Shown here in pieces: positions 34,332 to 42,892 of a stretch of DNA of 57,177 bases. A program made the position numbers and the translations under genes. The DNA lies in contig JANQLP010000180.1 of NCBI GenBank assembly GCA_028280515.1, positions 1 to 57,177 on the forward strand. The letters run 5' to 3'. The notes below the pieces were generated by a model, which saw only the letters and a program-made list of their open reading frames with translations, was not told where the DNA came from and made no database searches. How positions within the stretch are numbered: the stretch's first letter is position 1; every line of letters begins with the position of its first letter. This DNA is from Hyphomicrobiales bacterium (GTDB taxonomy: Bacteria; Pseudomonadota; Alphaproteobacteria; Rhizobiales; Methyloligellaceae).

Positions 34332-35092
34332 CAGCCCTGCGGCCCGCTGAAAAACTCCTCATGGAGCTTGGCATCACGCACCCTGAAGAGATCGATCTTG
34401 AAGCGATTGCGTGGACGCTTGGTGCAGCGGTTCGGTTTCGCCCCTTAGACAAGAGCGAGGCGACAATTGTCGGCTCGGAAAAGCGGGCGATCATCACCGT
34501 TAATTGCACCAGCCTTCCGGTGCGGCAGAGGTTTTCGCTCGGGCATGAAATCGGGCACTGGCATCATCACCGGGGGCGCGTATTGTTTTGCGGCCCGCGA
34601 GATATTGGCAATCCTGCTCATCGTTCTCTCGATCCCGAACATCAGGCGGATCGATTCGCCTCGGACTTGATTTTGCCTGGCTATATGTTCGGTCCACGCA
34701 TTGTAAAAATGAAGCGGTTATCACTTTCCGACATCGGGGAAATCGCGGAAGAGTTCAATGCAAGCCGAACCGCCACGCTAATTAGACTCGTTGAGTCAAA
34801 TCGGTTTCCAATCATGGCAGTTTGCCATGGGCAACAGAAGCGCAGTTGGTTCCAGCGCGCACCTATGATCCCGAACTGGTGGTTTCCGAATGAGGAGCTC
34901 GACCACGAGAGCATCGCGTTCGAGCTACTGTTCGGCGGTGCTTCAGAGAGCAATTACCCGCGCACAATTGGAGCCGACGCGTGGTTCCATTTCAGAGGTG
35001 CAGACCGTTACGAGGTGAAGGAGCAATCATTCTTGCTGCCGGGCGATGAAGTGTTGACCCTGCTCATACTGCCGGAAGAAGGGCTGGAATGA
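34328..35092 (+). CDS. ImmA/IrrE-family zinc metallopeptidase
   Basis: 254 residues. The zinc motif is FSLGHEIGHWHHH (His73, Glu74, His77), followed by EHQADRFASDLILPGYMFG supplying the third ligand region, the classical ImmA/IrrE arrangement. These proteases cleave phage-type repressors or other regulators after DNA damage; IrrE and the CBASS regulator CapP belong to the same family. Residues 150-254 are a small beta-rich C-terminal domain. It is coupled by ATGA to the helical protein, so its natural target is probably encoded in the same operon. Confidence 0.85.
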   Translation: MTALRPAEKLLMELGITHPEEIDLEAIAWTLGAAVRFRPLDKSEATIVGSEKRAIITVNCTSLPVRQRFSLGHEIGHWHHHRGRVLFCGPRDIGNPAHRSLDPEHQADRFASDLILPGYMFGPRIVKMKRLSLSDIGEIAEEFNASRTATLIRLVESNRFPIMAVCHGQQKRSWFQRAPMIPNWWFPNEELDHESIAFELLFGGASESNYPRTIGADAWFHFRGADRYEVKEQSFLLPGDEVLTLLILPEEGLE

Positions 35093-35154
35093 TCCCCAAC
35101 GCACATACTCATTTCGGATTAACGTTTTTTCACCGGCGCTGAGTAACTATCAGT

Positions 35155-35172
35155 ACCCAGTTCTCAGTTTCA
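35155..35172 (-). repeat. Right copy of the 18-bp inverted repeat
   Basis: ACCCAGTTCTCAGTTTCA, exact reverse complement of 29380-29397. Weaker similarity continues for about 20 bases on the inner side. On the minus strand it too begins with a TGA that closes an open frame. Confidence 0.85.
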
Positions 35173-35230
35173 CCCTACCCAGCGCAGCAGGACGGCTTGG
35201 CTTAGTTGCGAGGAGCCAAGGCCGCCAAAG

Positions 35231-35911
35231 CTATGGCCAAGCGGAAACCGGGCCGTTTCTCTTCTCACACCACATCCTCTCCGCGATGGCGATCTCCTCC
35301 GGGCCGACGACATTGGCATAGATCGCCGTGGTGGGCATACGTGCGTGGCCGAGCCAGCGTTGCACCAGATTGAGCGGCACGCCGGAGTGAACGGCATGTA
35401 CGCCAAAGCCATGGCGGAGGCCCTTCGGGTTCGCCTGAAGTCCGGAAATACCAGCGTGTGCCATAACTGCCTTGACGCGCATCCACGCCCAGGTGCGGCT
35501 CCAGCCCCACAGGCGCTTGTCCGCAGCGATTGCCATGTCCTGCTGCAACGCGCTGATGCCGTGAACCTCATCCAGCGCCGCAAGCAGATCTGGCGGGACG
35601 GGGATCTCACGGACATGAAATCGCCCCCGCTTCTTCAATGTCTGGACGGAGATCACGCCCGCACCAAGTTGCACGGAGGCGACGTAAAGCGCGAGTGCTT
35701 CGGAGATACGACAGCCCGTGTGCGCCAATGTCATACACAAGGTTCTGGTTGCCGGGTCAGCCGTATCCGCTGCTGTGAAAAAGCGGGAACGTTCGTCGGT
35801 GTTGAGATATTTCCGCTGTCCGTCGCGGGCGTAGAGGGTCAGTTCGGGTGCACCGTGCTCACTGACCGGACCTGTCTGATAGTTCATATCTGGATTGCCG
35901 GGCGAGTGCAT
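35231..35911 (-). CDS. Short tyrosine recombinase
   Basis: 226 residues; an internal ATG at 35887 is an alternative start. Catalytic-domain motifs of the tyrosine recombinase family: TGCRISEALAL (Arg I), KGLRHGFGVHAV (HxxR box, here LRHGFG), VQRWLGHARM (His) and TTAIYANV (Tyr nucleophile). The N-terminal core-binding domain is much reduced, so it belongs to the short solo type seen with conjugative elements and integron-like units. It lies just outside the right inverted repeat and is preceded by a strong palindrome. Confidence 0.85.
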   Translation of the reverse strand: MHSPGNPDMNYQTGPVSEHGAPELTLYARDGQRKYLNTDERSRFFTAADTADPATRTLCMTLAHTGCRISEALALYVASVQLGAGVISVQTLKKRGRFHVREIPVPPDLLAALDEVHGISALQQDMAIAADKRLWGWSRTWAWMRVKAVMAHAGISGLQANPKGLRHGFGVHAVHSGVPLNLVQRWLGHARMPTTAIYANVVGPEEIAIAERMWCEKRNGPVSAWP

Positions 35912-36227
35912 GATGGGGACTCGGAGCGAACAGAATTGCCAATTCTGTTCACCGCGCGAAACGCGCTGAAAACCTCGGTATCTGCACCTGACTCAGCTTC
36001 AATCTTGATACAACATCTGCCAATCAGATGCAAGCAAAATGGCCTTTTATCGCCATAAATCGACTGTATTTAACACAATTGGCAATTCTGTTAACAGATA
36101 TAAAAATTTGAAATACAGAAATAATATTTTATTTAAATCAAAATTACTGTGTTTATTATTTTGATCTTCACCCCTTTCGTCCTGCACCCCGTAACAAGCT
36201 GATGCGCAGCCAAAAAGCAGACGGGCA
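35912..36227. other. AT-rich intergenic region with palindromic sites
   Basis: 316 bases without a gene. It contains the palindrome at 35928-35950 and a related half-site at 36081-36092, and becomes very AT-rich at 36100-36160. It is the promoter region of the tyrosine recombinase and perhaps a recombination site. Confidence 0.5.
35928..35950. promoter_or_regulatory. Perfect 10-3-10 palindrome upstream of the tyrosine recombinase
   Basis: Arms GAACAGAATT (35928-35937) and AATTCTGTTC (35941-35950). GGCAATTCTGTT at 36081-36092 is the exact reverse complement of 35929-35940, giving a third copy. Repeated 10-12-bp arms of this sort fit recombinase-binding arms or an autoregulatory operator. Confidence 0.55.
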
Positions 36228-36476
36228 ATGAAGGGGAACGCCCACATATCTCTGCGATGGAGCGAGACCCATATCGCACGGGCCCTTGGCATCGCGTCAG
36301 TGGTCGTTGTCGCTGCGGCCTTCTTCGTGCCGTACGGGTGGCTGCTGGCCTGCGGTGTTGCGCTCCTCTTGGCGTCCGCCGCCGCAATAATGGGAGATAG
36401 GGTGTTTGCCACCATGGCGCTGCTCGCCATGATCCCGCACATGCTCACTTTCCTGCAGCTGTTCTTTCTCGCGTAG
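36228..36476 (+). CDS. Small membrane protein
   Basis: 82 residues with three hydrophobic segments: ALGIASVVVVAAAFFVPYGW, LLACGVALLLASAAAIMG and ALLAMIPHMLTFLQLFFLA. N-terminus basic, probably facing the cytoplasm. No family recognised. It lies alone before the second serine recombinase. Confidence 0.5.
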   Translation: MKGNAHISLRWSETHIARALGIASVVVVAAAFFVPYGWLLACGVALLLASAAAIMGDRVFATMALLAMIPHMLTFLQLFFLA

Positions 36477-36562
36477 CGGGGAGTTTGGAGAGGCGCCAGA
36501 TGTGCTCACCGACTTCGATCTTCTGTATACTCCCACGTGTTATGCGACTGTGAAGGTGTGTC

Positions 36563-38107
36563 ATGACTATTCCATCCACAGACACTAAGTACGTCGGCAT
36601 CTGGATACGGGTCTCGACCGAAGATCAGGCACAGGGTGAAAGCCCCGAGCACCATGAACGCCGCGCCCGGGCCTATGCCGAGGCAAAGGGCTGGCACGTG
36701 GAAACCCTGTACGACCTATCGGGGGTGTCCGGTAAGTCAGTCATGGAGCACCCGGAATGTGTGCGTATGCTGGCCGACATCAGGGAAGGTGCAATTGACG
36801 CGCTGATCTTTTCAAAGCTGGCACGCTTAGCCCGCAACACGCGCGAACTTCTGGACTTCGCGGACATCTTTCGTGAGCACGATGCTGATTTGGTGTCTCT
36901 CTCGGAGAGCATCGACACGTCAACCCCGGCCGGCCGGCTGTTCTTCACCATGGTGGCAGCCATGGCCCAATGGGAACGCGAGGAGATTTCGGAGCGGGTG
37001 GCAGCGTCAGTGCCTATCAGAGCTAAGCTCGGTAAGAACGTGGGCGGCCAGGCATCATTCGGATACCGGTGGCAAGATAATCAGCTGGTGATTGATGCTG
37101 ATGAAGCGCCGGTGCGCAAGTTGATCTATGAACTGTTTGTCGAGCACAAACGCAAAAAGACCGTGGCCCGGCTGCTCAATGAACAAGGCTATCGCACCCG
37201 AAAGGGCCGACCGTTTTCCGATACCACCATTGAACGCTTGCTGCGCGACCCCACGGCCAAGGGGGAACGCCGCGCCAACTACACCAAGAGCCTTGGTCGG
37301 GGCAAAGCAGCCGTACTCAAACCAGAAAGTGAATGGCTGGTCGTGCCGTGTGAGGCGATTGTGGCGGCTGAGTTGTGGGAGCAGTGCAATACCATCCTCG
37401 ATGAGCAGCGGACCTCACGTAAACCACCGGCGAAGAAAGCAGCACACCTCTTTGGCGGTCTGACGTTCTGTCACTGCGGGCAGAAAATGTATGTCAAATC
37501 GAACAGTCCGAAATACGTGTGCTCAAAGTGCAAAAACAAAATCCCGATTGTTGATCTAGACGGCATTTTTCACGAACAGCTGAAAACGTTCTTTTTCTCT
37601 GACGAGGAGATCGCCGAGTATCTGTTGCAAAGCGATCAGCAGGCCGCTGAGAAGCGTAAACTCATTTCTGTGCTGGAGAAAGAACGGCGCGATCTGCAAA
37701 GTGAAATGGAACGGCTGCACCAACTTCACGCTGAGGGGGAAATCCCGACCAAAGGCTTCGGTGAACGCTATCGTCCGCTCTATGACCGGGCAGAACAGAT
37801 TGCCCACGAGATACCCAAACTCCAAGCCGAGTTGGATATACAGCAGATCAATCTGACCTCAAAAAACGAGATCGTAGCTGAAGCCCGTGACCTTTATAGC
37901 AACTGGCCGAATCTGCCTTTTGAACAAAGGCGGCAGATAGTCGAGACGATCACTGAAAGCATTGTCATCGGTGCGAATGACATTGAGATTAATTTGCATT
38001 ATGTGCCAGAGGTGTCCGGCCCTATTCCGAAAACGGAAAGTAATGGCAAAAGCGCAACGCATCAACACGGGTTCATGGCGGCGATGAGCTGGATGCGCGA
38101 GGGATAG
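36563..38107 (+). CDS. Large serine recombinase 2, reading into comM
   Basis: 514 residues. Catalytic Ser18 in IWIRVSTEDQAQGES; SKLARLARNTRELLDF and AAMAQWEREEISERV complete the resolvase domain; recombinase domain with PFSDTTIERLLRDPTAKG; zinc ribbon CHCGQKMYVKS...YVCSKCK; then a coiled coil. The last dozen codons (GFMAAMSWMREG) are comM DNA read on the opposite strand, so this gene was completed by insertion and must be at the element's end. The overlap with comM is 46 bases. It is the best candidate for the enzyme that inserted this side of the island. Confidence 0.92.
   Translation: MTIPSTDTKYVGIWIRVSTEDQAQGESPEHHERRARAYAEAKGWHVETLYDLSGVSGKSVMEHPECVRMLADIREGAIDALIFSKLARLARNTRELLDFADIFREHDADLVSLSESIDTSTPAGRLFFTMVAAMAQWEREEISERVAASVPIRAKLGKNVGGQASFGYRWQDNQLVIDADEAPVRKLIYELFVEHKRKKTVARLLNEQGYRTRKGRPFSDTTIERLLRDPTAKGERRANYTKSLGRGKAAVLKPESEWLVVPCEAIVAAELWEQCNTILDEQRTSRKPPAKKAAHLFGGLTFCHCGQKMYVKSNSPKYVCSKCKNKIPIVDLDGIFHEQLKTFFFSDEEIAEYLLQSDQQAAEKRKLISVLEKERRDLQSEMERLHQLHAEGEIPTKGFGERYRPLYDRAEQIAHEIPKLQAELDIQQINLTSKNEIVAEARDLYSNWPNLPFEQRRQIVETITESIVIGANDIEINLHYVPEVSGPIPKTESNGKSATHQHGFMAAMSWMREG
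38062..38075. mobile_element. Right junction of the integrated element inside comM
   Basis: comM coding sequence ends at AACCCGTG (minus strand, about 38067-38074), codons NPC of the conserved AAMNPC(P/R)CG motif; the next codon is a foreign TGA. comM is a known integration hotspot, for example for AbaR-type islands of Acinetobacter. The crossover lies within these few bases; the matching left junction is not in the window. Confidence 0.7.
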
Positions 38108-39105
38108 GTGATGCGGTGGTTGGCGCGGGCGATGACCGTTTCGCCGGACTCGATCGGCTGGCGCAGGGCGTCGAGCACCTGGGGGGTGAATTCCGGCAAT
38201 TCATCGAGGAACAGGACACCGAGATGCGCAAGCGCGACCTCGCCCGGCTTGGGCCTTGTGCCGCCGCCGACGAGGGCGGCCATGGAGGCGGAATGATGCG
38301 GCGCGCGGAACGGCCGCGCGCGGCCCAACTGCCCGTTCGACAGGGCCCCCGCCATGGAATGCACCATGGAGACTTCGAGAAGCTCCTCCGGCGCCAGCGG
38401 CGGCAGGATCGAGGGCAGGCGCTGCGCCAGCATGGATTTGCCGGCACCCGGCGGTCCGATCATCAGGAAGTTATGGCCGCCGGCGGCGGCGATCTCGAGC
38501 GCGCGTTTCGCACTTTCCTGCCCCTTGATATCGGACATGTCGGGCAGCGCTTGCGCCATGTCCTGCACAGCCGGGACGGGACGCGGCAGCGTCTGCAGGC
38601 CCTTGAAATGGTTGATGAGCGCGAGCAGGTTTGGAGGTGCGAGAAGGCTCATCTCCTCCGACGCCCACGCGGCTTCCGAGCCGCAGGCCTGCGGGCAGAT
38701 CAGTCCCTTGGATTGTGCGTTGGCACCGATGGCCGCCGGAAGCACGCCGGCCACGGACGCGATCGACCCGTCGAGGGACAATTCGCCGAGCACGCAGTAG
38801 CCGGCGAGCGCATCCGGCGCCACCGCGCCGCACGCCGCCATCAGCCCGAGCGCGATGGGGAGATCATAGTGGCTGCCTTCTTTCGGGAGGTCGGCGGGCG
38901 CGAGATTGACGGTGATGCGTTTCGGCGGCAGGGCGAGACCGATGGCGGCCAGCGCGCCGCGCACCCGTTCGCGGCTTTCGCCCACCGCCTTGTCCGGCAG
39001 GCCGACGATGGTGAAAGCGGGCAGGCCCGGCGTGATCTGCACCTGCACGTCGACGGGCTTGGCCTCAATGCCCTCGAATGCCACCGTCGAAACCTGCGCG
39101 TACAT
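38062..39105 (-). pseudogene. comM: ComM (YifB, Mg-chelatase-like AAA+ ATPase), 5' two-thirds, interrupted
   Basis: 347 codons against about 500-510 in the family. Start MYAQVSTVAFEGIEAKPVDV, Lon-like domain with LPDKAVGESRERVRGA, then the AAA+ module: Walker A MIGPPGAGKSMLAQRLPSIL, Walker B GVLFLDELPEF, and then HRITYPSRIQLIAAMNPC where it breaks off. In family members the zinc-type CxCG and sensor-2 regions follow. ComM helps branch migration during natural transformation, so loss should lower integration of incoming DNA. The missing 3' part was not found on either strand. Confidence 0.9.
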
Positions 39106-39421
39106 GAAATCCGCCCCTAGAAGTCTGCCCCTGTGCCAGTCGCGCAGACCCTAACAGACTTGCCGCAAAGAACCAAGAACATTATGTGAACATCTAAGCG
39201 CGCCGGGTTTCGGCTCATGCATGTTCGCCAGATTAGGCGGCCCGTAAGACAAGATGTCGCCAAAATAAATCCGAATTTGTCTTAACGTCGCCACAAGAAT
39301 GGCGCTATGGTCCATGTCTTCGCGGCATTTTGGAATTGCGGTCGTCCGGCGGACCGGCCGAACCGGCGCAAGGCGACCGTTTGCACTGTCTGGTAGCAAG
39401 CTCAGATGGAGGTAATCGCTC
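39106..39421. other. Intergenic region
   Basis: About 315 bases between divergent genes, holding their promoters. A GGAGG precedes the ATG at 39422. No other signal recognised. Confidence 0.4.
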
Positions 39422-40261
39422 ATGCCCAGATTCTCTGTAGTACTCGGTTTAGGACTTCTGCTGATCGGCGCGACCGGCGCGCTGGCGCAACAGCCCCAAC
39501 AGGCCCAGCCAGCCCAACCGGCCACGAAAGCGGCGCCCGTGCCGGTCAAGCTGCACACCGGTCCCACCTACGAATATGTGCAGCAGGCCGCATCCATGAC
39601 GTTCGACGGCACCACCATGACACTGAGCGGCCTCGCGCCCTCGACGATCTTCTTCTCCGACGCGCCGTACCGGCTGGCCGGCGCCGTCGATCTGAAGACC
39701 TTCACCAACCTCTGGCAGGGCAGCGGTCCCTTCGCCAGCGCGCCGCCCAATGCGGCGGTCAGCGTGCTGGGCAAAACCGATGAGGCTCCCGTCATCGTCG
39801 AGCTGACCTCGGCGCAAGCCGACGGCTCCGACATCAAGTACGGCGTGAAAGCGATTTCCGGCAAGCTGCCCGACAGCGCGGAGAATGTCGCCCTGTTCAT
39901 CGATCACGTCCGCGGATGGGCCGGCCCGCGCGCCGGCGGCGCCCGTATCGGCAACACCCGGGTGGGGTATTATCACCCCTATCATCCGCTTCCGGGTCCC
40001 TACTGCTATCACGACCCGCAGGCGCCCGAGTGCCACTATCTGCACCCCTACCACCCGTACCACCCCTACTACCGCCGCTATCCCTACTATCCCTGGGGTG
40101 TTGCGGGCGCGGCGGCAGCCGGTGCCGCGGTCGGTGCGGCGGCGGCCACCCCGGCCCAGCCGGTGGTCTATGTCTACCCGATCCCGTCCGGCCCCCTGCC
40201 GGCGAACTGCTACATCAACAGCAGTCACACGCGCATGATCTGCTCCGTGCCGATCAACTAG
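39422..40261 (+). CDS. Secreted protein of unknown function with Tyr/Pro/His-rich segment
   Basis: 279 residues. Signal peptide MPRFSVVLGLGLLLIGATGA to ALAQ. Residues 45-165 form a domain with TFDGTTMTLSGLAPSTIFFS, LKTFTNLWQGSGPFASAPP and SVLGKTDEAPVIVELTSAQ, a pattern I recall in uncharacterised periplasmic proteins. Then a YHPYHPLPGPYCYHDP ... YRRYPYYPW low-complexity segment, a Gly/Ala transmembrane-like stretch (GVAGAAAAGAAVGAAAA) and a short C-terminal piece with two Cys. Possibly envelope-associated. Followed by a terminator. Confidence 0.7.
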   Translation: MPRFSVVLGLGLLLIGATGALAQQPQQAQPAQPATKAAPVPVKLHTGPTYEYVQQAASMTFDGTTMTLSGLAPSTIFFSDAPYRLAGAVDLKTFTNLWQGSGPFASAPPNAAVSVLGKTDEAPVIVELTSAQADGSDIKYGVKAISGKLPDSAENVALFIDHVRGWAGPRAGGARIGNTRVGYYHPYHPLPGPYCYHDPQAPECHYLHPYHPYHPYYRRYPYYPWGVAGAAAAGAAVGAAAATPAQPVVYVYPIPSGPLPANCYINSSHTRMICSVPIN

Positions 40262-40286
40262 CAGCGCCGGTGTGAGAGACGATCAG

Positions 40287-40323
40287 GCCCGTCGCCGCGC
40301 CCCGCGCGCCGGCGGGCTTTTTT
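40287..40323 (+). terminator. Intrinsic terminator
   Basis: GC-rich hairpin with outer stem GCCCG (40287-40291) / CGGGC (40313-40317) and inner CG/GC pairs, followed by six T. It closes the secreted-protein gene. Confidence 0.8.
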
Positions 40324-40423
40324 GGTTGGGTCAACGCATTTCACAATCTCTAAAAACTACGCGATGGGCTCACCAAAGATGAAATGCGTCTTGGCGCTGA
40401 GAAAAATAGAAAACAAGCCGCGA

Positions 40424-42892
40424 TCATTGAAATTTCGTCAACTCAGATTTCGTAACATTCTTCACAACTTGTCGCGGCATTGATGCCCCGAGATCAAGCC
40501 AATGCACGCTGTTGTAGTATCGCTGTTGGTCATGATTCATGTAATTGGCCAGAAGTTTTCGAATTCGCCCTAAGCTTAGCGCCTGTGAACATCTAAGGGC
40601 CATTAATTTTCGATGTTGATCATCATCGTTGTTTAGTTCAGCAACAATGAATTGATCATCAAGGCTGCGAATGTCCTTTTGGGTCATTCGTGCAAGCAAG
40701 GCGCGTCTAATTGTGACATCCGCATCAAGTTTCAAAAGATCGATCAGTCGGGATTTGCCAATAGTGTAAAGCGCCGCCGCGATTTCCTTCTTTCGGTCAA
40801 CCGATGTAGCAGACAGAATGTTCTGACTGTGCTCAAAGCGTTGGCTCATCGCCAAGATTCGCTCTTTGTCAGACCAGTCACCAAATCGGCTCAAGAACCG
40901 TAAGGCAGACCGCAGGAAGAACAAATCATGATTATCAAGAGCCTTTCGAACTAATTTCAAGTCCGATTTATCGCTGTTTTGACAAAGAGCATTTAGTGCA
41001 TTCGAAGTTAGAACTCTCTTTAAAAATTCCCAAACATCCTTTTGATTAATAACAACTTTTGATTCTTCTCCATATCTATTTATAAGATAATCAATATTTT
41101 TTGATAAAATTCCTTCATATCCATCATCAACATTAATTCTTATCTCATCTATAAATTTTTTTGTGAATCTATGATACAATGTTGATATTTTTTTATAATC
41201 TAAAGGGTCCAATCTGTTGGTTTTCTTGACTAAATTTTTATAGCTTGTGCGCAACAATTTGTTTTGAACGTATACACCATAGTAAGTACTATCTGGTTGG
41301 CCTGTAGTACTACCCAGTGAACCTAGAAGACTTCGCGGTTTCGGAAGCACTAACGCCTTTTTGATTGTGGCCGTTTCGGGCACCTGACCAAGTCGTTCGA
41401 GGCTCTCGACTGCTGCAAGCCGTACCTCCGGATCACTATCGGTCATAAGCCGCCTTGCTGTTTTTTCGTCAATGGCCTTCCTAGAATTCAAGATTGCTGC
41501 AGCCTTCTTGCGGACAACATCGGATTTGAGTATTAGGCACTGATCTAGGGTCTCTGTCGGAACCGAGTCAGGTTTTGCGAATAGCTGGTCCGCGACGTTT
41601 TCAGCCAACGAGTCGGGGTCAAGATCAATAAGCATCTCAAACCCTCTCGAAGCGCTCTTTGCTGTTGCCAACCAAATGATGACTGCTGCCACTTCATCCC
41701 CACGGTCTGCCGAGATTCTCGTCTGAAGCTCCATCAGTACTTTCAGGTCTTCTGCATTTCCATTGGTTTGAAGGAATTCTATCGCTGCATCGAACTCGGA
41801 GCCTTTTCGCTCGCGCGTCAACCATCTCTGAAGAACCTCCGCGCGATCAATAGCACCATCTAGTTGCGGTACGCCTTGACCTGAAATCTGCAGAATACGA
41901 ATGGCGTTGCCTCGTTCGCCTGAATCCCCAAAAATTGCGAGAAGGCTGACCCTATGAAAAACATCATCGATGCGAGATGAACAACTCAACCAATGCCAAA
42001 GCGGTACATGTTGATGACCAAAACCCGCAACTCCAGTATCGATAAGTCCTCTGTATTCTCCGTCGGAAAAATCAAATTCTCCCCGCATCTCAAACAATAG
42101 ATTGGCGTCATGAACACCAAGATAGAGTTCGCTGTTTCCTGATCGGTGAGTACTGGCCGCAATAAGTCGCAGGCGAGCGACTTCGTAAGCGTCGGTCGCC
42201 TCCCAATCTGATGGTCGTTGCAACAGTTCAGTGACAAATCGGGCAGATGAAGCCCCAATCAAGTTATCAGCCGTCTCGCCTAAATTCGGCTCTTGCTCGT
42301 CGAGATTCTCTGGTTGGTCAGAGTCTGCAGCTTCCGTAGACTGCGCTTGTCCAGACTTTGACTCCTGCCAACCGATCTGCGAGAGCTTGGCTCGAAGAAG
42401 TATTTCGAAATCACTTGTCTTTTTGAACTCCTTAAAAAACGGCCTTCGCTGTTTTACGCACTTTTCACGAAACTCAACTACCCGTTGGTACGTCGGGTGC
42501 AAGTTCTTTAACTGCACCTCGCGAATGTCCTTAAAAAAAAGGGCTATATCCTTCATCAACCCTTCTTCAACATGACCCTTTGCGCGCTCAAACTCCTCCT
42601 CAAATCCCGAACTGAATCTACTGTCACCATCGTCGGGACTCGATCCCCAATTATCCCAAACTACCCCGACAAAATAGTCGCACTTGTCGAGATCTTGATT
42701 GATGAGGGACTGAGCGCGCCGGAACCCGGGCAGTGTTTCCTCCCAGCCAACTAGGTTGAGCTGGCAGCCCCAGTGCTCTGAATGGCTTTGATTGATTTCA
42801 TCAACAATTCGCTTTGCAGCCCGGCGCTCGTCATCAAGCCCGCCCGGCGAACCAATAAAGATCTTAACGACCTTAAGTATTGTGTCAGCCAT
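40424..42892 (-). CDS. DUF4062 domain protein with HEAT-like repeats (candidate defence gene)
   Basis: 822 residues. Residues 1-110 are a DUF4062 domain: VVKIFIGSPGGLDDERRAAK, GWEETLPGFRRAQSLINQDL, DKCDYFVGVVWDNWGS. This domain belongs to the TIR-like (STIR) superfamily and is usually found at the N-terminus of NTPase-type immune receptors. A linker (170-225) is followed by an unclassified region and HEAT-like helices (ILNSRKAIDEKTARRLMTDS, DPEVRLAAVESLERLG), then a long helical C-terminal half. No P-loop ATPase was seen. The gene lies alone, its middle (about 41000-41300) is strongly AT-rich, and it is flanked by GC-rich housekeeping genes, so it was acquired horizontally. Confidence 0.7.
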   Translation of the reverse strand: MADTILKVVKIFIGSPGGLDDERRAAKRIVDEINQSHSEHWGCQLNLVGWEETLPGFRRAQSLINQDLDKCDYFVGVVWDNWGSSPDDGDSRFSSGFEEEFERAKGHVEEGLMKDIALFFKDIREVQLKNLHPTYQRVVEFREKCVKQRRPFFKEFKKTSDFEILLRAKLSQIGWQESKSGQAQSTEAADSDQPENLDEQEPNLGETADNLIGASSARFVTELLQRPSDWEATDAYEVARLRLIAASTHRSGNSELYLGVHDANLLFEMRGEFDFSDGEYRGLIDTGVAGFGHQHVPLWHWLSCSSRIDDVFHRVSLLAIFGDSGERGNAIRILQISGQGVPQLDGAIDRAEVLQRWLTRERKGSEFDAAIEFLQTNGNAEDLKVLMELQTRISADRGDEVAAVIIWLATAKSASRGFEMLIDLDPDSLAENVADQLFAKPDSVPTETLDQCLILKSDVVRKKAAAILNSRKAIDEKTARRLMTDSDPEVRLAAVESLERLGQVPETATIKKALVLPKPRSLLGSLGSTTGQPDSTYYGVYVQNKLLRTSYKNLVKKTNRLDPLDYKKISTLYHRFTKKFIDEIRINVDDGYEGILSKNIDYLINRYGEESKVVINQKDVWEFLKRVLTSNALNALCQNSDKSDLKLVRKALDNHDLFFLRSALRFLSRFGDWSDKERILAMSQRFEHSQNILSATSVDRKKEIAAALYTIGKSRLIDLLKLDADVTIRRALLARMTQKDIRSLDDQFIVAELNNDDDQHRKLMALRCSQALSLGRIRKLLANYMNHDQQRYYNSVHWLDLGASMPRQVVKNVTKSELTKFQ

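Noticed and set aside
35928-35950. Palindrome considered as a LexA box because of GAAC...GTTC ends
   Set aside because: The spacing between GAAC and GTTC (15 bases) fits neither the alphaproteobacterial nor the Gram-positive LexA pattern.
38116-39120. 334-codon plus-strand frame antisense to comM
   Set aside because: Arg/Gly-rich shadow of a real AAA+ gene with intact Walker motifs on the other strand.
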